This document shows, in pieces, positions 1 to 6,668 of a DNA stretch of 6,668 nt (position 1 is the stretch's first letter; every line of letters starts with the position of its first letter). The stretch spans positions 1-6,668 of the forward strand of contig CALYTD010000064.1 of assembly GCA_945486445.1 (NCBI GenBank). The letters are read 5' to 3'. Under the pieces are notes generated by a model, which saw nothing but the letters and a program-made list of their open reading frames with translations, searched no databases and was not told where the DNA came from. This stretch comes from an uncultured Prevotellaceae bacterium. GTDB taxonomy: Bacteria > Bacteroidota > Bacteroidia > Bacteroidales > Bacteroidaceae. The position numbers were made by a program, and so were the translations under genes.

Positions 1-2582
1 TTTGCGGTGTATGTGCCGTCAAGGGAGAAGTGCAGTTCTGTTGCGCTGACAATGCCCACCTTCACGTCCGGCTGTTTGGCAAGGACGATGGACTTTTTCT
101 GCTGTCCGCCCGTCTGCGGCTGTTGGCGCAGTGCCTCTATGATGTTCTCTGCGTCGGTCTCGGTGATGCTTACCTCACGCAGTATGTCGCTGGCGCTGTC
201 GGCGGTGAGCCTGTTGAAGTCCTCTTCGCGTGGTGTTATTATCAGTCCCGCCATGTCTAAGGCCCCCGGGCTTACCGTGATTCTCTCCTCGCCCTGCATG
301 AAGTAGCAGTCAGGGCGGTGCTTGCGGCGTGGGAACACCACTGTCACCTGTTCCTCTCCAAGCCTCCATGCCACGATGTTCATCATGGGTTCTGCATCAG
401 AGGAGGCGTCGGCGTAGGGCACGGGAACGGCCTGTGCTATGGCGCGGTACAGCCTTCTGAACAGTCGTCGCTCCGTTTCTCCGTGGCGGCTGCGTATGAG
501 GAACGCCGGTACCACGTAGTCTTTTAGCAGGCTGATGCTCTCCCCGTCGCTGGTAGAGGTGATGGGTTGCAGTGTGCGCATCATGCGTGGCATCATTGTT
601 TGCAGCGGTACCATGCCCGAAGTGCCAGCCTGTAGGTGCAGATGGTCGGGTGCGGAGGCACCGCAGTAAGGGCCGTTGTAGAACACCATAAGCTTTGGGT
701 GCTGGTGCAGCAACTGGTGTATGGCGTGGAAGTGGTTGTAGATAGCCTGCGGCTCGTGGCGCAGCAGTGGTATGGTGAAGTGCTCGGGCAGGATGGGGTA
801 GGGGTTTACGAGCATCTCCATCTCCTGCTCCTCGTTCTTCCACAGCAGCGGTTTGCTGATTTGTTCGGCTGGGCGGTTCTCCTTGCAGAGGAAACATGGT
901 CTCTCGGCAAGGGTCTGCTTGTCAATGCTTGCGCCGGTGGAGACGATGCGAGCGGGGTTGTATTGCAGCCTTAGTTCTCCGATGTCACGCGTCTTTACGT
1001 TCTGTAGTCCGGCGTAACGTTGGCGCACTATGTCCCAGCGTTCTAACTGGCGGTTGAAGAATCTGTGCAGGCTGTCGCCGGCAGTGAAGTTCAGTTTTCC
1101 TGCGTTCATGCGCTGTCTTGCCTTCAGTTCCAGTGTGCGCAGGCGGTCTTTGTATAGGTTATTGGCGTTGATGCGCTCTATGCTGAGTGCCGCATCGCTG
1201 TTGCCGCCCCATCTGCGGCAGAGATATAGTTCGTCATATAGCCTGCCAATGCGGAAGCGTCTGCTGAAAGCCAGCCCCAGAGCATAGTCCTCTCCGTAGC
1301 TGGTATTGGGGAAACCAATCTGCCGGAGCAATGGGGTGAAGAAGGCGCGGGGTGCGCCGAGGCCGTTTATGCGTAACGCATTGTTGGCACCGTTGGTGTC
1401 AGTCCACTCGCGATGGTCTATGATGCCGGGAGGCAGGGTGTTGAGGTTGAAGTCACACATACGGTATGCTCCTATCACCATAGCCGCCTTCTGCCGGTGG
1501 AAGCAGTCGATGATACGTTGAAGGGTGTCTGTGCCGGAGTAGAGATCGTCGGAGTCTAACTGCACGGCGAAGCGTCCGCAGCGGTCGTCGTTGATAGCAA
1601 GATTCCAGCAACCGCCTATGCCTAAGGGCAGGGGTTGCGCGCTATTGCCCGTCTGTGCGGTGTCGTTGGAGGTGTCGGTGGTGGTGCTGTCGGGCGTGAG
1701 GACTATCAGTCTGCCTGATGCCATGTCCTCTTCCGCCTGCAATTCACGCAGTATTGCCGTAGTGTTGTCGGTGGAGTGGTTATCCACAACGATTACGTTG
1801 TATTCAAAATCAGCCTTCTGTGACAGTGCGCTGTGTACTGCGTCGGCAATGGTTTTCTCACGGTTGAGGACGGGTATCACCACCGTTGCCTCCACGGGGA
1901 ATATCTGTTCGTTGAAGTCGGGAGTAAGGGCATTGTCAGAATCTATCCTCGCTCCTACGGCTTCTAAGTGCTCCGTCACCACCTGTTCCATCTCAATCTG
2001 CATGCTGCGGTTACGTGGATCGACGTAGTCAAACTGCTTTTCGCCGCTCTTGCGGGTGTCGAGTTCCTCCTCGGTGTAAAGCAGTTCGTTGATGTGGAAC
2101 AGTTCTCCGTGACGTTGCAGGTACAGTCTCATGGCGTATATGCCAGCGTATGCGTAGTCAGCCTTCTGCTCTTTCACGAAGTCTTTGAACAGGCTTGCCC
2201 TTATGAGGAGCAGTTGCCCGAAGTCAAAGTCGTCACGTATGCTGCCCTCCTGATAGTCAATCAGAGGGTGACAGAGGCGTTTCCCCTCCATGACAGTGTA
2301 GTGGTCAGCATACACCATGGCCGCCCCGCTGTCGGTGGCAATACGCAACAGCCTCTCCAGTGCGTTCCTGCCGAGGGTGAAAGGCGTGGACTTCTGGGCA
2401 AGGAGAATGTACTCTGCCGTTGACAACTCTGATATTTTGCGCAGTGTAGCCATAGAGATGGCAGGGGCACCTTCAAGCAGATGCAGGTTCTTTACGGCCT
2501 TCTCCCTCTCCAGTCGCTCTGCGGTGGCTGTGAGATGGCGTGCGTTGCTGCAAGGGATGAATATGTCTATCTTCTGGAACAT
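1..2582 (-). CDS. Multidomain family 2 glycosyltransferase / DUF4922 (HIT-GalT-like) protein, 3' end beyond window
   Basis: This frame is open from an ATG at 2582 to the left edge (860 residues visible, no stop). The ATG is the first possible start, since an in-frame TAA lies at 2598-2600. Residues 1-150 resemble a worn GT-A fold (start [13 protein letters not shown], later MVYADHY). About 231-460 is a family 2 glycosyltransferase: it opens with [15 protein letters not shown], and has metal/nucleotide-sugar motif D343-S-D-D346 and acceptor-side motif G430-E-D432. About 508-800 matches DUF4922: C563 and C566 in [10 protein letters not shown], then D646-HLHLQ651, the HxHxQ pattern of GalT and nucleotide phosphorylases. 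From K841 ([14 protein letters not shown]) a SpoIID/LytB-type domain appears to begin. No signal peptide or membrane segment is visible, so the visible part is probably cytosolic. The donor sugar and acceptor are unknown. It starts 41 bases after the permease gene and is probably cotranscribed with it. The GT2 and DUF4922 calls are firm; the SpoIID call rests on few residues. Confidence 0.88.
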   Translation of the reverse strand, partial: MFQKIDIFIPCSNARHLTATAERLEREKAVKNLHLLEGAPAISMATLRKISELSTAEYILLAQKSTPFTLGRNALERLLRIATDSGAAMVYADHYTVMEGKRLCHPLIDYQEGSIRDDFDFGQLLLIRASLFKDFVKEQKADYAYAGIYAMRLYLQRHGELFHINELLYTEEELDTRKSGEKQFDYVDPRNRSMQIEMEQVVTEHLEAVGARIDSDNALTPDFNEQIFPVEATVVIPVLNREKTIADAVHSALSQKADFEYNVIVVDNHSTDNTTAILRELQAEEDMASGRLIVLTPDSTTTDTSNDTAQTGNSAQPLPLGIGGCWNLAINDDRCGRFAVQLDSDDLYSGTDTLQRIIDCFHRQKAAMVIGAYRMCDFNLNTLPPGIIDHREWTDTNGANNALRINGLGAPRAFFTPLLRQIGFPNTSYGEDYALGLAFSRRFRIGRLYDELYLCRRWGGNSDAALSIERINANNLYKDRLRTLELKARQRMNAGKLNFTAGDSLHRFFNRQLERWDIVRQRYAGLQNVKTRDIGELRLQYNPARIVSTGASIDKQTLAERPCFLCKENRPAEQISKPLLWKNEEQEMEMLVNPYPILPEHFTIPLLRHEPQAIYNHFHAIHQLLHQHPKLMVFYNGPYCGASAPDHLHLQAGTSGMVPLQTMMPRMMRTLQPITSTSDGESISLLKDYVVPAFLIRSRHGETERRLFRRLYRAIAQAVPVPYADASSDAEPMMNIVAWRLGEEQVTVVFPRRKHRPDCYFMQGEERITVSPGALDMAGLIITPREEDFNRLTADSASDILREVSITETDAENIIEALRQQPQTGGQQKKSIVLAKQPDVKVGIVSATELHFSLDGTYTA

Positions 2583-2623
2583 AAGCGTCTTTGTAATGTT
2601 ATTTCTTATGGATAGGAGTGTTT

Positions 2624-3892
2624 CTAAACGGTTTTCTTGATAGGATATAGTACTGACACGAAGCCTACTGCCACCACGGTGAGGAATACTATGAGGACGT
2701 CTGAGTAGTGAACGCTTACGGGGTATGCGTCAACCACGAACGCTCCGCTGGATTCTCCCAACGATACTATGCCGAATTGCTGCTGCAACAGGCACAGCAA
2801 CAGGCCGAGACCAACGCCGAGTATGGCGCCGATGATGCTGATAAGCCAGCCCTCGAAGATGAAGATCTGCCTGATAAGGGAGTCTCGCGCGCCGAGGCTT
2901 CGCAGGGTGTCAGCGTCCTTCTTCTTGTCTATTATAAGCATGGAAAGGGAACCGATGATGTTAAAACAGGCTACTACAAGTATAAAGGTCAGGAAGATGT
3001 AGCCCATAAGTTTCTCTATCTTCATAATGTTGAAGGTGTCTTCCTGTTGCTCATAGCGGTCCATTATGCGGAAACTGTCACCGCAAATGGACTGCATTTT
3101 CTTCTTTACAGCGGGCACATCACACCCTGGTTTCAACTTTATTTCAAGGCTGGTGAGTTCTCCGTCGCATTGGAACAGCATTCTTGCGAAGGATATGGAG
3201 GTAATGATGTGGTTCTTGTCGTACTTGCCTTGCTGCACGCAGAAGACCACACCGGGGGAGATTAGCGAGTCAACGACAAAGCCGTCAAGTGGGTTTGTCA
3301 GGTCTATCTGCCCCGTTCTGCGCGGCGCATAGATGTGGAGATAACCGTTATAACGTGCTGACATACCGAGGGTTTGCGCCAGACGTATGCCTGGTGTGCC
3401 GTATTGCAGGTCGGCAGCGTGTAGTTCGAACAGTCCGTCTCCATAGCAGATGTCGTTTATTCGGGTTAGTTGCGTGAAGTTATCTTCTACACCTTTTATT
3501 ACAACCATGGCCTGTTTGTCGCCGTAGATGGCCAGAGCCTGGTCCTGTACACATTCTGTTGCCACTTCCACCTCGTCCATTTTGCGTATCTCCATCAGCT
3601 TAGGATTATCGGCGGCAACGGTCTTTCCGCTTGTCGGAGTTATCTCTATCTGTGGGTCAAAGGCCGTGAAGAAGGTGGCAACAAGGTCGCTGAACCCGTT
3701 GAACACGCTGAGAACAACCACCATAGCCATCGTTGCCACCGTCACACCTATCACTGATATGGCTGAGATGAGGTTGATGACGTTGGTGCTTTTCTTTGAG
3801 AACAGGTAGCGGCGTGCTATGAAAAGGCTGACCATCAGGCCGCTTTTTCCGCGTGACTGTTGCCCGGAACATTTGTTATTGGCGTTCTCCAT
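2624..3892 (-). CDS. LolC/LolE-type lipoprotein-releasing ABC transporter permease (FtsX-like)
   Basis: This is an inner-membrane permease of 422 residues, the usual length for the LolC/LolE/FtsX (MacB-like) family. In the Lol system such a subunit works with the LolD ATPase to extract lipoproteins for transfer to the outer membrane. Four membrane segments are visible at about residues 40-64, 297-321, 345-371 and 397-416, with a large periplasmic domain between the first two. The family signatures are [12 protein letters not shown] near the start, [19 protein letters not shown] in helix 1, and the cytoplasmic coupling segment DTLRSLGA at 328-335. The ATG at 3892 was kept, but the ATG at 3835 (residue 20) fits the family's usual start better, since the preceding 19 residues are hydrophilic and look unconserved. 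No LolD-like ATPase gene lies in the window. It follows rbfA by 17 bases. It could instead be a general FtsX-family permease, but the N-terminal motif favours the Lol type. Confidence 0.93.
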   Translation of the reverse strand: MENANNKCSGQQSRGKSGLMVSLFIARRYLFSKKSTNVINLISAISVIGVTVATMAMVVVLSVFNGFSDLVATFFTAFDPQIEITPTSGKTVAADNPKLMEIRKMDEVEVATECVQDQALAIYGDKQAMVVIKGVEDNFTQLTRINDICYGDGLFELHAADLQYGTPGIRLAQTLGMSARYNGYLHIYAPRRTGQIDLTNPLDGFVVDSLISPGVVFCVQQGKYDKNHIITSISFARMLFQCDGELTSLEIKLKPGCDVPAVKKKMQSICGDSFRIMDRYEQQEDTFNIMKIEKLMGYIFLTFILVVACFNIIGSLSMLIIDKKKDADTLRSLGARDSLIRQIFIFEGWLISIIGAILGVGLGLLLCLLQQQFGIVSLGESSGAFVVDAYPVSVHYSDVLIVFLTVVAVGFVSVLYPIKKTV

Positions 3893-3909
3893 CTCGTCAA
3901 ACGGTATGT

Positions 3910-4245
3910 TTATTGCTTCAGAAGGTCGTCTATGTGCTCTATGTAGTCTAATGAATCGTCAAGGAAGAAGCGCAGTTCCGGTATTATGCGGAGTTGGTTT
4001 CTCACCTTTTGGCCGAGGTCATAGCGTATTGTTGTGTTATTGCTGTTGATGTTTCTCAGTAGTTCTTCCCCTTTTTCTGAGGGGAAAATGCTGAGGTATG
4101 CGGTGCAGATGCTGAGGTCAGGTGATATCTTTACCCTTGTAACGCTTATCATTACGCCTCGCATTTGGCGTGTCTGGCTTTGGAATATGAGGCTCAGTTC
4201 CTTCTGGAGCAGGCGTGAAATACGGTTTTGTCTTGTCTCTTGCAT
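3910..4245 (-). CDS. rbfA: 30S ribosome-binding factor A
   Basis: RbfA is a small cytoplasmic KH-fold protein that binds immature 30S subunits, assists 16S rRNA 5'-end maturation and matters most in the cold. The 111-residue length is typical. The pattern runs in family order: an N-terminal helix with RISRLLQKELSLIF (8-21), the central strands VTRVKISPDLSICTAYLSIF (35-54), and the C-terminal RNQLRIIPELRFFLDDSL (82-99) followed by EHIDDLL. The start is the ATG at 4245, in an A-rich context without a Shine-Dalgarno, which is normal for Bacteroidetes. It is preceded 25 bases upstream by the lysozyme gene stop and followed 17 bases downstream by the Lol-type permease. No nusA, infB or truB, common partners elsewhere, is visible here. 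Confidence 0.95.
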   Translation of the reverse strand: MQETRQNRISRLLQKELSLIFQSQTRQMRGVMISVTRVKISPDLSICTAYLSIFPSEKGEELLRNINSNNTTIRYDLGQKVRNQLRIIPELRFFLDDSLDYIEHIDDLLKQ

Positions 4246-4270
4246 GGTGGTATTTGGTATTAAGTGTTTG

Positions 4271-6028
4271 TTAGAAGTTAAATCCGTTATATACGTTTAT
4301 GTCCACATCGCCGTGTATTCCCTTTACTCTTCCGTCGGGGGAGAGTTGCCAATAGACGAGGTTTACATCGGGTTTGTATTCTCCGTAGCGTGCTATCCAC
4401 ACGTCATAGTTATTGTGTAGGTCCGGCGCGAGCGACAGGTATTTGTTCACGAAACGCTGGCTTATGTAGAGTATTGGGCGTACTCCGCGTTGTCTCTCTA
4501 CGGTATTGAGCCAATCTCTGACGTTACGGAATAGGGCTTGTATGCCTCCTGCCTTCCTGATTTGTGCGTCGGTGGGTTCTAAATCGAGCACTGGCGGGAG
4601 GTCACCTTTTGTGTATCGGCTGTTGCGCAGGAAGTTTATGGCCTGATGTCTGCCTGGGGTTCTGATGGAAAAGAAGTGGTATGCCCCTGTGCGGTAGCCG
4701 TGTTTGCGTGCTGCTGCGTAGTCGGCGGCGAAGTATCTGTTCCTTACCGTCACGCCCTCTGTGGCTTTTATGAATACGAAACGCACGGGATAGTCAACCT
4801 TTCCGTGTATTATCTTCTTCGACTTCTTGCCGAGTGAGGTGATGCGGAGGTTCTTCCAGTTGATGGAATAGCGTTTCCTTCCTTTCTCGTGTTGGTGTCT
4901 TGATATGTCGATGCCGTATATTCTCTCTGGCGTATAGGCTATTCTCTCGCCGAGAAACTTGTCGTCTTTCCATTCTCCGAGGCGCAGACGCTTGCCCGGC
5001 ATGATGGAGAATCCCACGCCGTTGCGCTTTCCATGCGTCCATTCTCCTTCATAATACGCCCCTTGGAATGTGTGAAGCCGTCCGTAACCGTGTGGCATTG
5101 CCATTGAGTCACGGTCTCCTGTGTATGTGCCTATGCTGTCAATGGCGGTGGTTTGGGTCTTTTTCTTTTGCGGACGGCGTGCTTTCAGCAGGGGCATGGC
5201 GTCTCCCTTGCGGCACAGACGGCTTGTTATTCCGGGCTTGCTGTAAGCCGTTTCCGGCGTAAGATGCACCATACCGCTTCTTACTTTGCGCGGTATGCAC
5301 TCTGTTCTCTTGCCCGCGGTGTCGGAGTTGATATAGTATCGCCGTTCCATCCGCAGCGAAAGGGTCTTGCCCCTCTGCGCTTTCTGCACCAGTGTGGCGG
5401 CTTGTGCCAACGCTTCCGCTTCCTGTTCGAGTTTCTTTCCGTAGCGGGCCACGATGTCAAAGCCATTGTCAAGCACGGTATGAGTGCGCAGGAAGTACTC
5501 CACGTCGGCCTGTTGGCTCTTCACATTCTCCTGTTCCCGCGCTATATGTCGTGCCTGCCGTGCCATGAGCAGTGCTATCTCCTTTTGCGGAATGCGGCAT
5601 ATCGCGGCGGTGTCTGCTGCTTCTGCCACGAGGTTATGTCCGTTGTAGGGCAGGTATTCCCACCTTCTCACCCATTGCGCGGCTATTGTGTCCCTTACGA
5701 TTGCGTCCTCCTTTATCGTGCCGGCGTTGCATATTCCTTCGAGAATGGAGTCTCCTCTTGTTGCGGTGAACGATAATATGTCGCTTGTGCCGGCAGAGAT
5801 TACGTATCGCGTTTCCGTCACCAACTGTGTCTGGGCGGCCTTTTTCTCCTCGTCAGAGAGCGGATAGAAGTACCATACAGCCCACGATGTCACCAGGAGC
5901 AGGGCGAGTATAGACAGGGAGATGAGGCATCCCCTGTTCCGTCTCCCTCGTCTTGTGCCGTGAGAGGGGCGGTAACAGCCCTGTCTGTAACTGTTGTTAC
6001 GCTTGCGGAAGATTATAGGTAACATCAT
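4271..6028 (-). CDS. Membrane-anchored GH25 lysozyme-like (muramidase) protein with MORN repeats
   Basis: This is a probable N-acetylmuramidase cutting peptidoglycan glycan strands in the periplasm. Numbering is from the ATG at 6028 (585 residues). An Arg-rich cytoplasmic N-terminus (7-33) precedes one hydrophobic segment (about 34-55), giving a type II anchor rather than a cleaved signal. Residues about 140-225 are Lys/Glu/Gln/Ala-rich and probably helical or coiled coil; I recognise no domain between 56 and 295. MORN-like repeats occupy about 302-366 (GYGRL, YYEGEWTHGKRNGVGF, GEWKDDKFLG). The GH25 domain runs from 371 to the end: YGIDIS with D374, FVFIKATEG, the catalytic-type DLEPT with D482 and E484, WQ at 560-561, and the closing DVDINVYNG. 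All expected acidic residues are present, so activity is likely. An in-frame TTG at 6040 could add four residues. The ATG is preferred because the AAGGG at 6043-6047 is badly spaced for either start. It lies 17 bases after the receptor gene. Confidence 0.9.
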   Translation of the reverse strand: MMLPIIFRKRNNSYRQGCYRPSHGTRRGRRNRGCLISLSILALLLVTSWAVWYFYPLSDEEKKAAQTQLVTETRYVISAGTSDILSFTATRGDSILEGICNAGTIKEDAIVRDTIAAQWVRRWEYLPYNGHNLVAEAADTAAICRIPQKEIALLMARQARHIAREQENVKSQQADVEYFLRTHTVLDNGFDIVARYGKKLEQEAEALAQAATLVQKAQRGKTLSLRMERRYYINSDTAGKRTECIPRKVRSGMVHLTPETAYSKPGITSRLCRKGDAMPLLKARRPQKKKTQTTAIDSIGTYTGDRDSMAMPHGYGRLHTFQGAYYEGEWTHGKRNGVGFSIMPGKRLRLGEWKDDKFLGERIAYTPERIYGIDISRHQHEKGRKRYSINWKNLRITSLGKKSKKIIHGKVDYPVRFVFIKATEGVTVRNRYFAADYAAARKHGYRTGAYHFFSIRTPGRHQAINFLRNSRYTKGDLPPVLDLEPTDAQIRKAGGIQALFRNVRDWLNTVERQRGVRPILYISQRFVNKYLSLAPDLHNNYDVWIARYGEYKPDVNLVYWQLSPDGRVKGIHGDVDINVYNGFNF

Positions 6029-6045
6029 AATGCTGAGCAAGTCCC

Positions 6046-6668
6046 TTACATTTCGTAGCCTCCCATTGTGCTGGTGTCGTCTTCTTCAAGTTGCTGTCGT
6101 TCCTCTTTTTTCTTCATGCCAGCCTGGTTTCCGAAGTTCCAAGTCACGGTGAAGTTCACTCTTCTGCTGCCTCTTCTGTTCTGTTGGTAGCGGTAGAAGG
6201 TGTCGCTGCCGGTGTAACTCTCCCACTTGCGGCTGTTGAGCACGTCGCGGCAGTTTACTGACAGTACTATTTTCCGGTTCATAAGGTTTTTCTTTATGCC
6301 GAGGTCCAGGCCGTATGAGGCGGGTCTGTGTCCCTGTGTTATCACCTGCCGTGAGTTGTATCTGCCGCTTGCCTGCACGCTGAAGTCGTATGGCAGCGTC
6401 ACGGCGGCTATGAGGCGTGCGTTCCATGTGAAGTTGTCCTGCGCCTCTCCCGTTATGGTCTGCCCCTCTATCTCGTACTCAAAGGCGTTCAACTTGTAGT
6501 AGTACAGGTTCACGTTGGTGGTTAGGTCGAGCACTCTTCCTATCTTGCTCTTGCCTGTTAGTTCTATACCGGTTGATAATGACTTTGCTACGTTCATCGG
6601 GGTGCGATACATCATCTGGTCGCTTTGGTTGCGATAGTTGATGCGTTGTATCACGTCTGTCGTGGGAC
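6046..6668 (-). CDS. TonB-dependent-receptor-like outer membrane beta-barrel protein, C-terminal part
   Basis: Only the last 206 residues are in the window; the frame is open to the right edge, so the start and any plug domain are not seen. The sequence is a run of alternating polar/hydrophobic strands with aromatic ends, such as LTTNVNLYYYKLNAFEYEI, FSVQASGRYNSRQVI, YGLDLGIKKNLMNRKIVLSV and RVNFTVTWNF. This is typical of the last strands of an outer-membrane barrel. The segment with GHRPASYGLDLGIKKN, then CRDVLNSRKW, matches the Bacteroidetes outer membrane beta-barrel family related to TonB-dependent receptors (Pfam OMP_b-brl_3 style). Such proteins import nutrients, metals or peptides, or act as uncharacterised receptors; the ligand cannot be read from this fragment. 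After the last strand there is a 28-residue charged tail rich in Lys, Glu and Gln. A GTG at 6654 is internal and not the real start. Confidence 0.88.
   Translation of the reverse strand, partial: PTTDVIQRINYRNQSDQMMYRTPMNVAKSLSTGIELTGKSKIGRVLDLTTNVNLYYYKLNAFEYEIEGQTITGEAQDNFTWNARLIAAVTLPYDFSVQASGRYNSRQVITQGHRPASYGLDLGIKKNLMNRKIVLSVNCRDVLNSRKWESYTGSDTFYRYQQNRRGSRRVNFTVTWNFGNQAGMKKKEERQQLEEDDTSTMGGYEM

Noticed and set aside
397..897. 166-residue minus-strand reading frame
   Set aside because: It lies in another frame inside the glycosyltransferase/DUF4922 gene, whose own frame carries the recognisable [10 protein letters not shown] and HLHLQ motifs. The alternative product is rich in Pro, Arg, Thr and His with no domain character, typical of an out-of-frame shadow.
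1591..2423. Overlapping plus-strand reading frames of 145 and 151 residues
   Set aside because: Antisense to the GT2-containing frame, which is open for 860 codons and bears DSDD and GED motifs. They overlap each other and have no domain character.
1..2582. Possibility that the long left-hand gene is broken by frameshift or is two genes
   Set aside because: I translated the whole stretch in one frame and found no stop and no motif switching frame. The GT2 and DUF4922 regions follow continuously with normal linkers.
2583..2623. Possible promoter or terminator in the longest gap
   Set aside because: These 41 bases are A/T-rich on the minus strand but hold no TAnnTTTG element, no inverted repeat and no T-run. 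They look like a simple operon spacer.
2708..3265. 185-residue plus-strand reading frame
   Set aside because: Fully antisense to the Lol-type permease gene, which has clear family motifs and membrane segments. The antisense product shows no recognisable domain.
5153..5776. 207-residue plus-strand reading frame
   Set aside because: Fully antisense to the GH25 gene. Its Cys, Leu and His-rich content is what reversed coding DNA gives, and no family features are present.
6041..6048. TAAGGGAC on the minus strand as a ribosome binding site for the lysozyme-like gene
   Set aside because: The AAGGG is only 2 bases from the TTG at 6040 and 14 bases from the ATG at 6028, so neither spacing is right. 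It also overlaps the upstream stop codon, and Shine-Dalgarno use is weak in Bacteroidetes.

Overview
The window looks like chromosomal DNA from a Bacteroidales bacterium, most likely close to Prevotella. This rests on the gene content: an outer-membrane receptor of the Bacteroidetes beta-barrel type, a Lol-type permease directly after rbfA, and a glycosyltransferase fused to a DUF4922 domain. Intergenic gaps are A-rich and lack good Shine-Dalgarno sites, as is usual in that phylum. The genus is an inference from protein style, not from a marker gene.

All five genes lie on the minus strand, so transcription runs from the right edge to the left. In that order they are: (1) the C-terminal part of a TonB-dependent-receptor-like beta-barrel protein (6046-6668, start beyond the window); (2) a membrane-anchored GH25 lysozyme-like protein with MORN repeats (4271-6028); (3) rbfA, a 30S ribosome maturation factor (3910-4245); (4) a LolC/LolE-type lipoprotein-releasing permease (2624-3892); (5) a very long multidomain protein that starts at 2582 and is still open at the left edge. 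Gaps between genes are 17, 25, 17 and 41 bases. I see no terminator or convincing promoter in any of them, so one polycistronic unit is plausible. No stretch over 300 bases lacks a gene.

The most interesting object is gene 5. Its 860 visible residues run without a stop or frameshift. They contain a GT-A-like N-terminal segment, a clear family 2 glycosyltransferase with DSDD and GED motifs, and a DUF4922 region with CxxC and HLHLQ motifs (HIT/GalT-type nucleotidyl transferase or phosphorylase style). At the left edge begins what looks like a SpoIID/LytB-type domain. Four of the five genes concern the cell envelope: outer-membrane uptake, peptidoglycan cleavage, lipoprotein sorting and glycan building. 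rbfA is the housekeeping exception in the middle. No mobile element, tRNA, rRNA, CRISPR or integration signature was seen.
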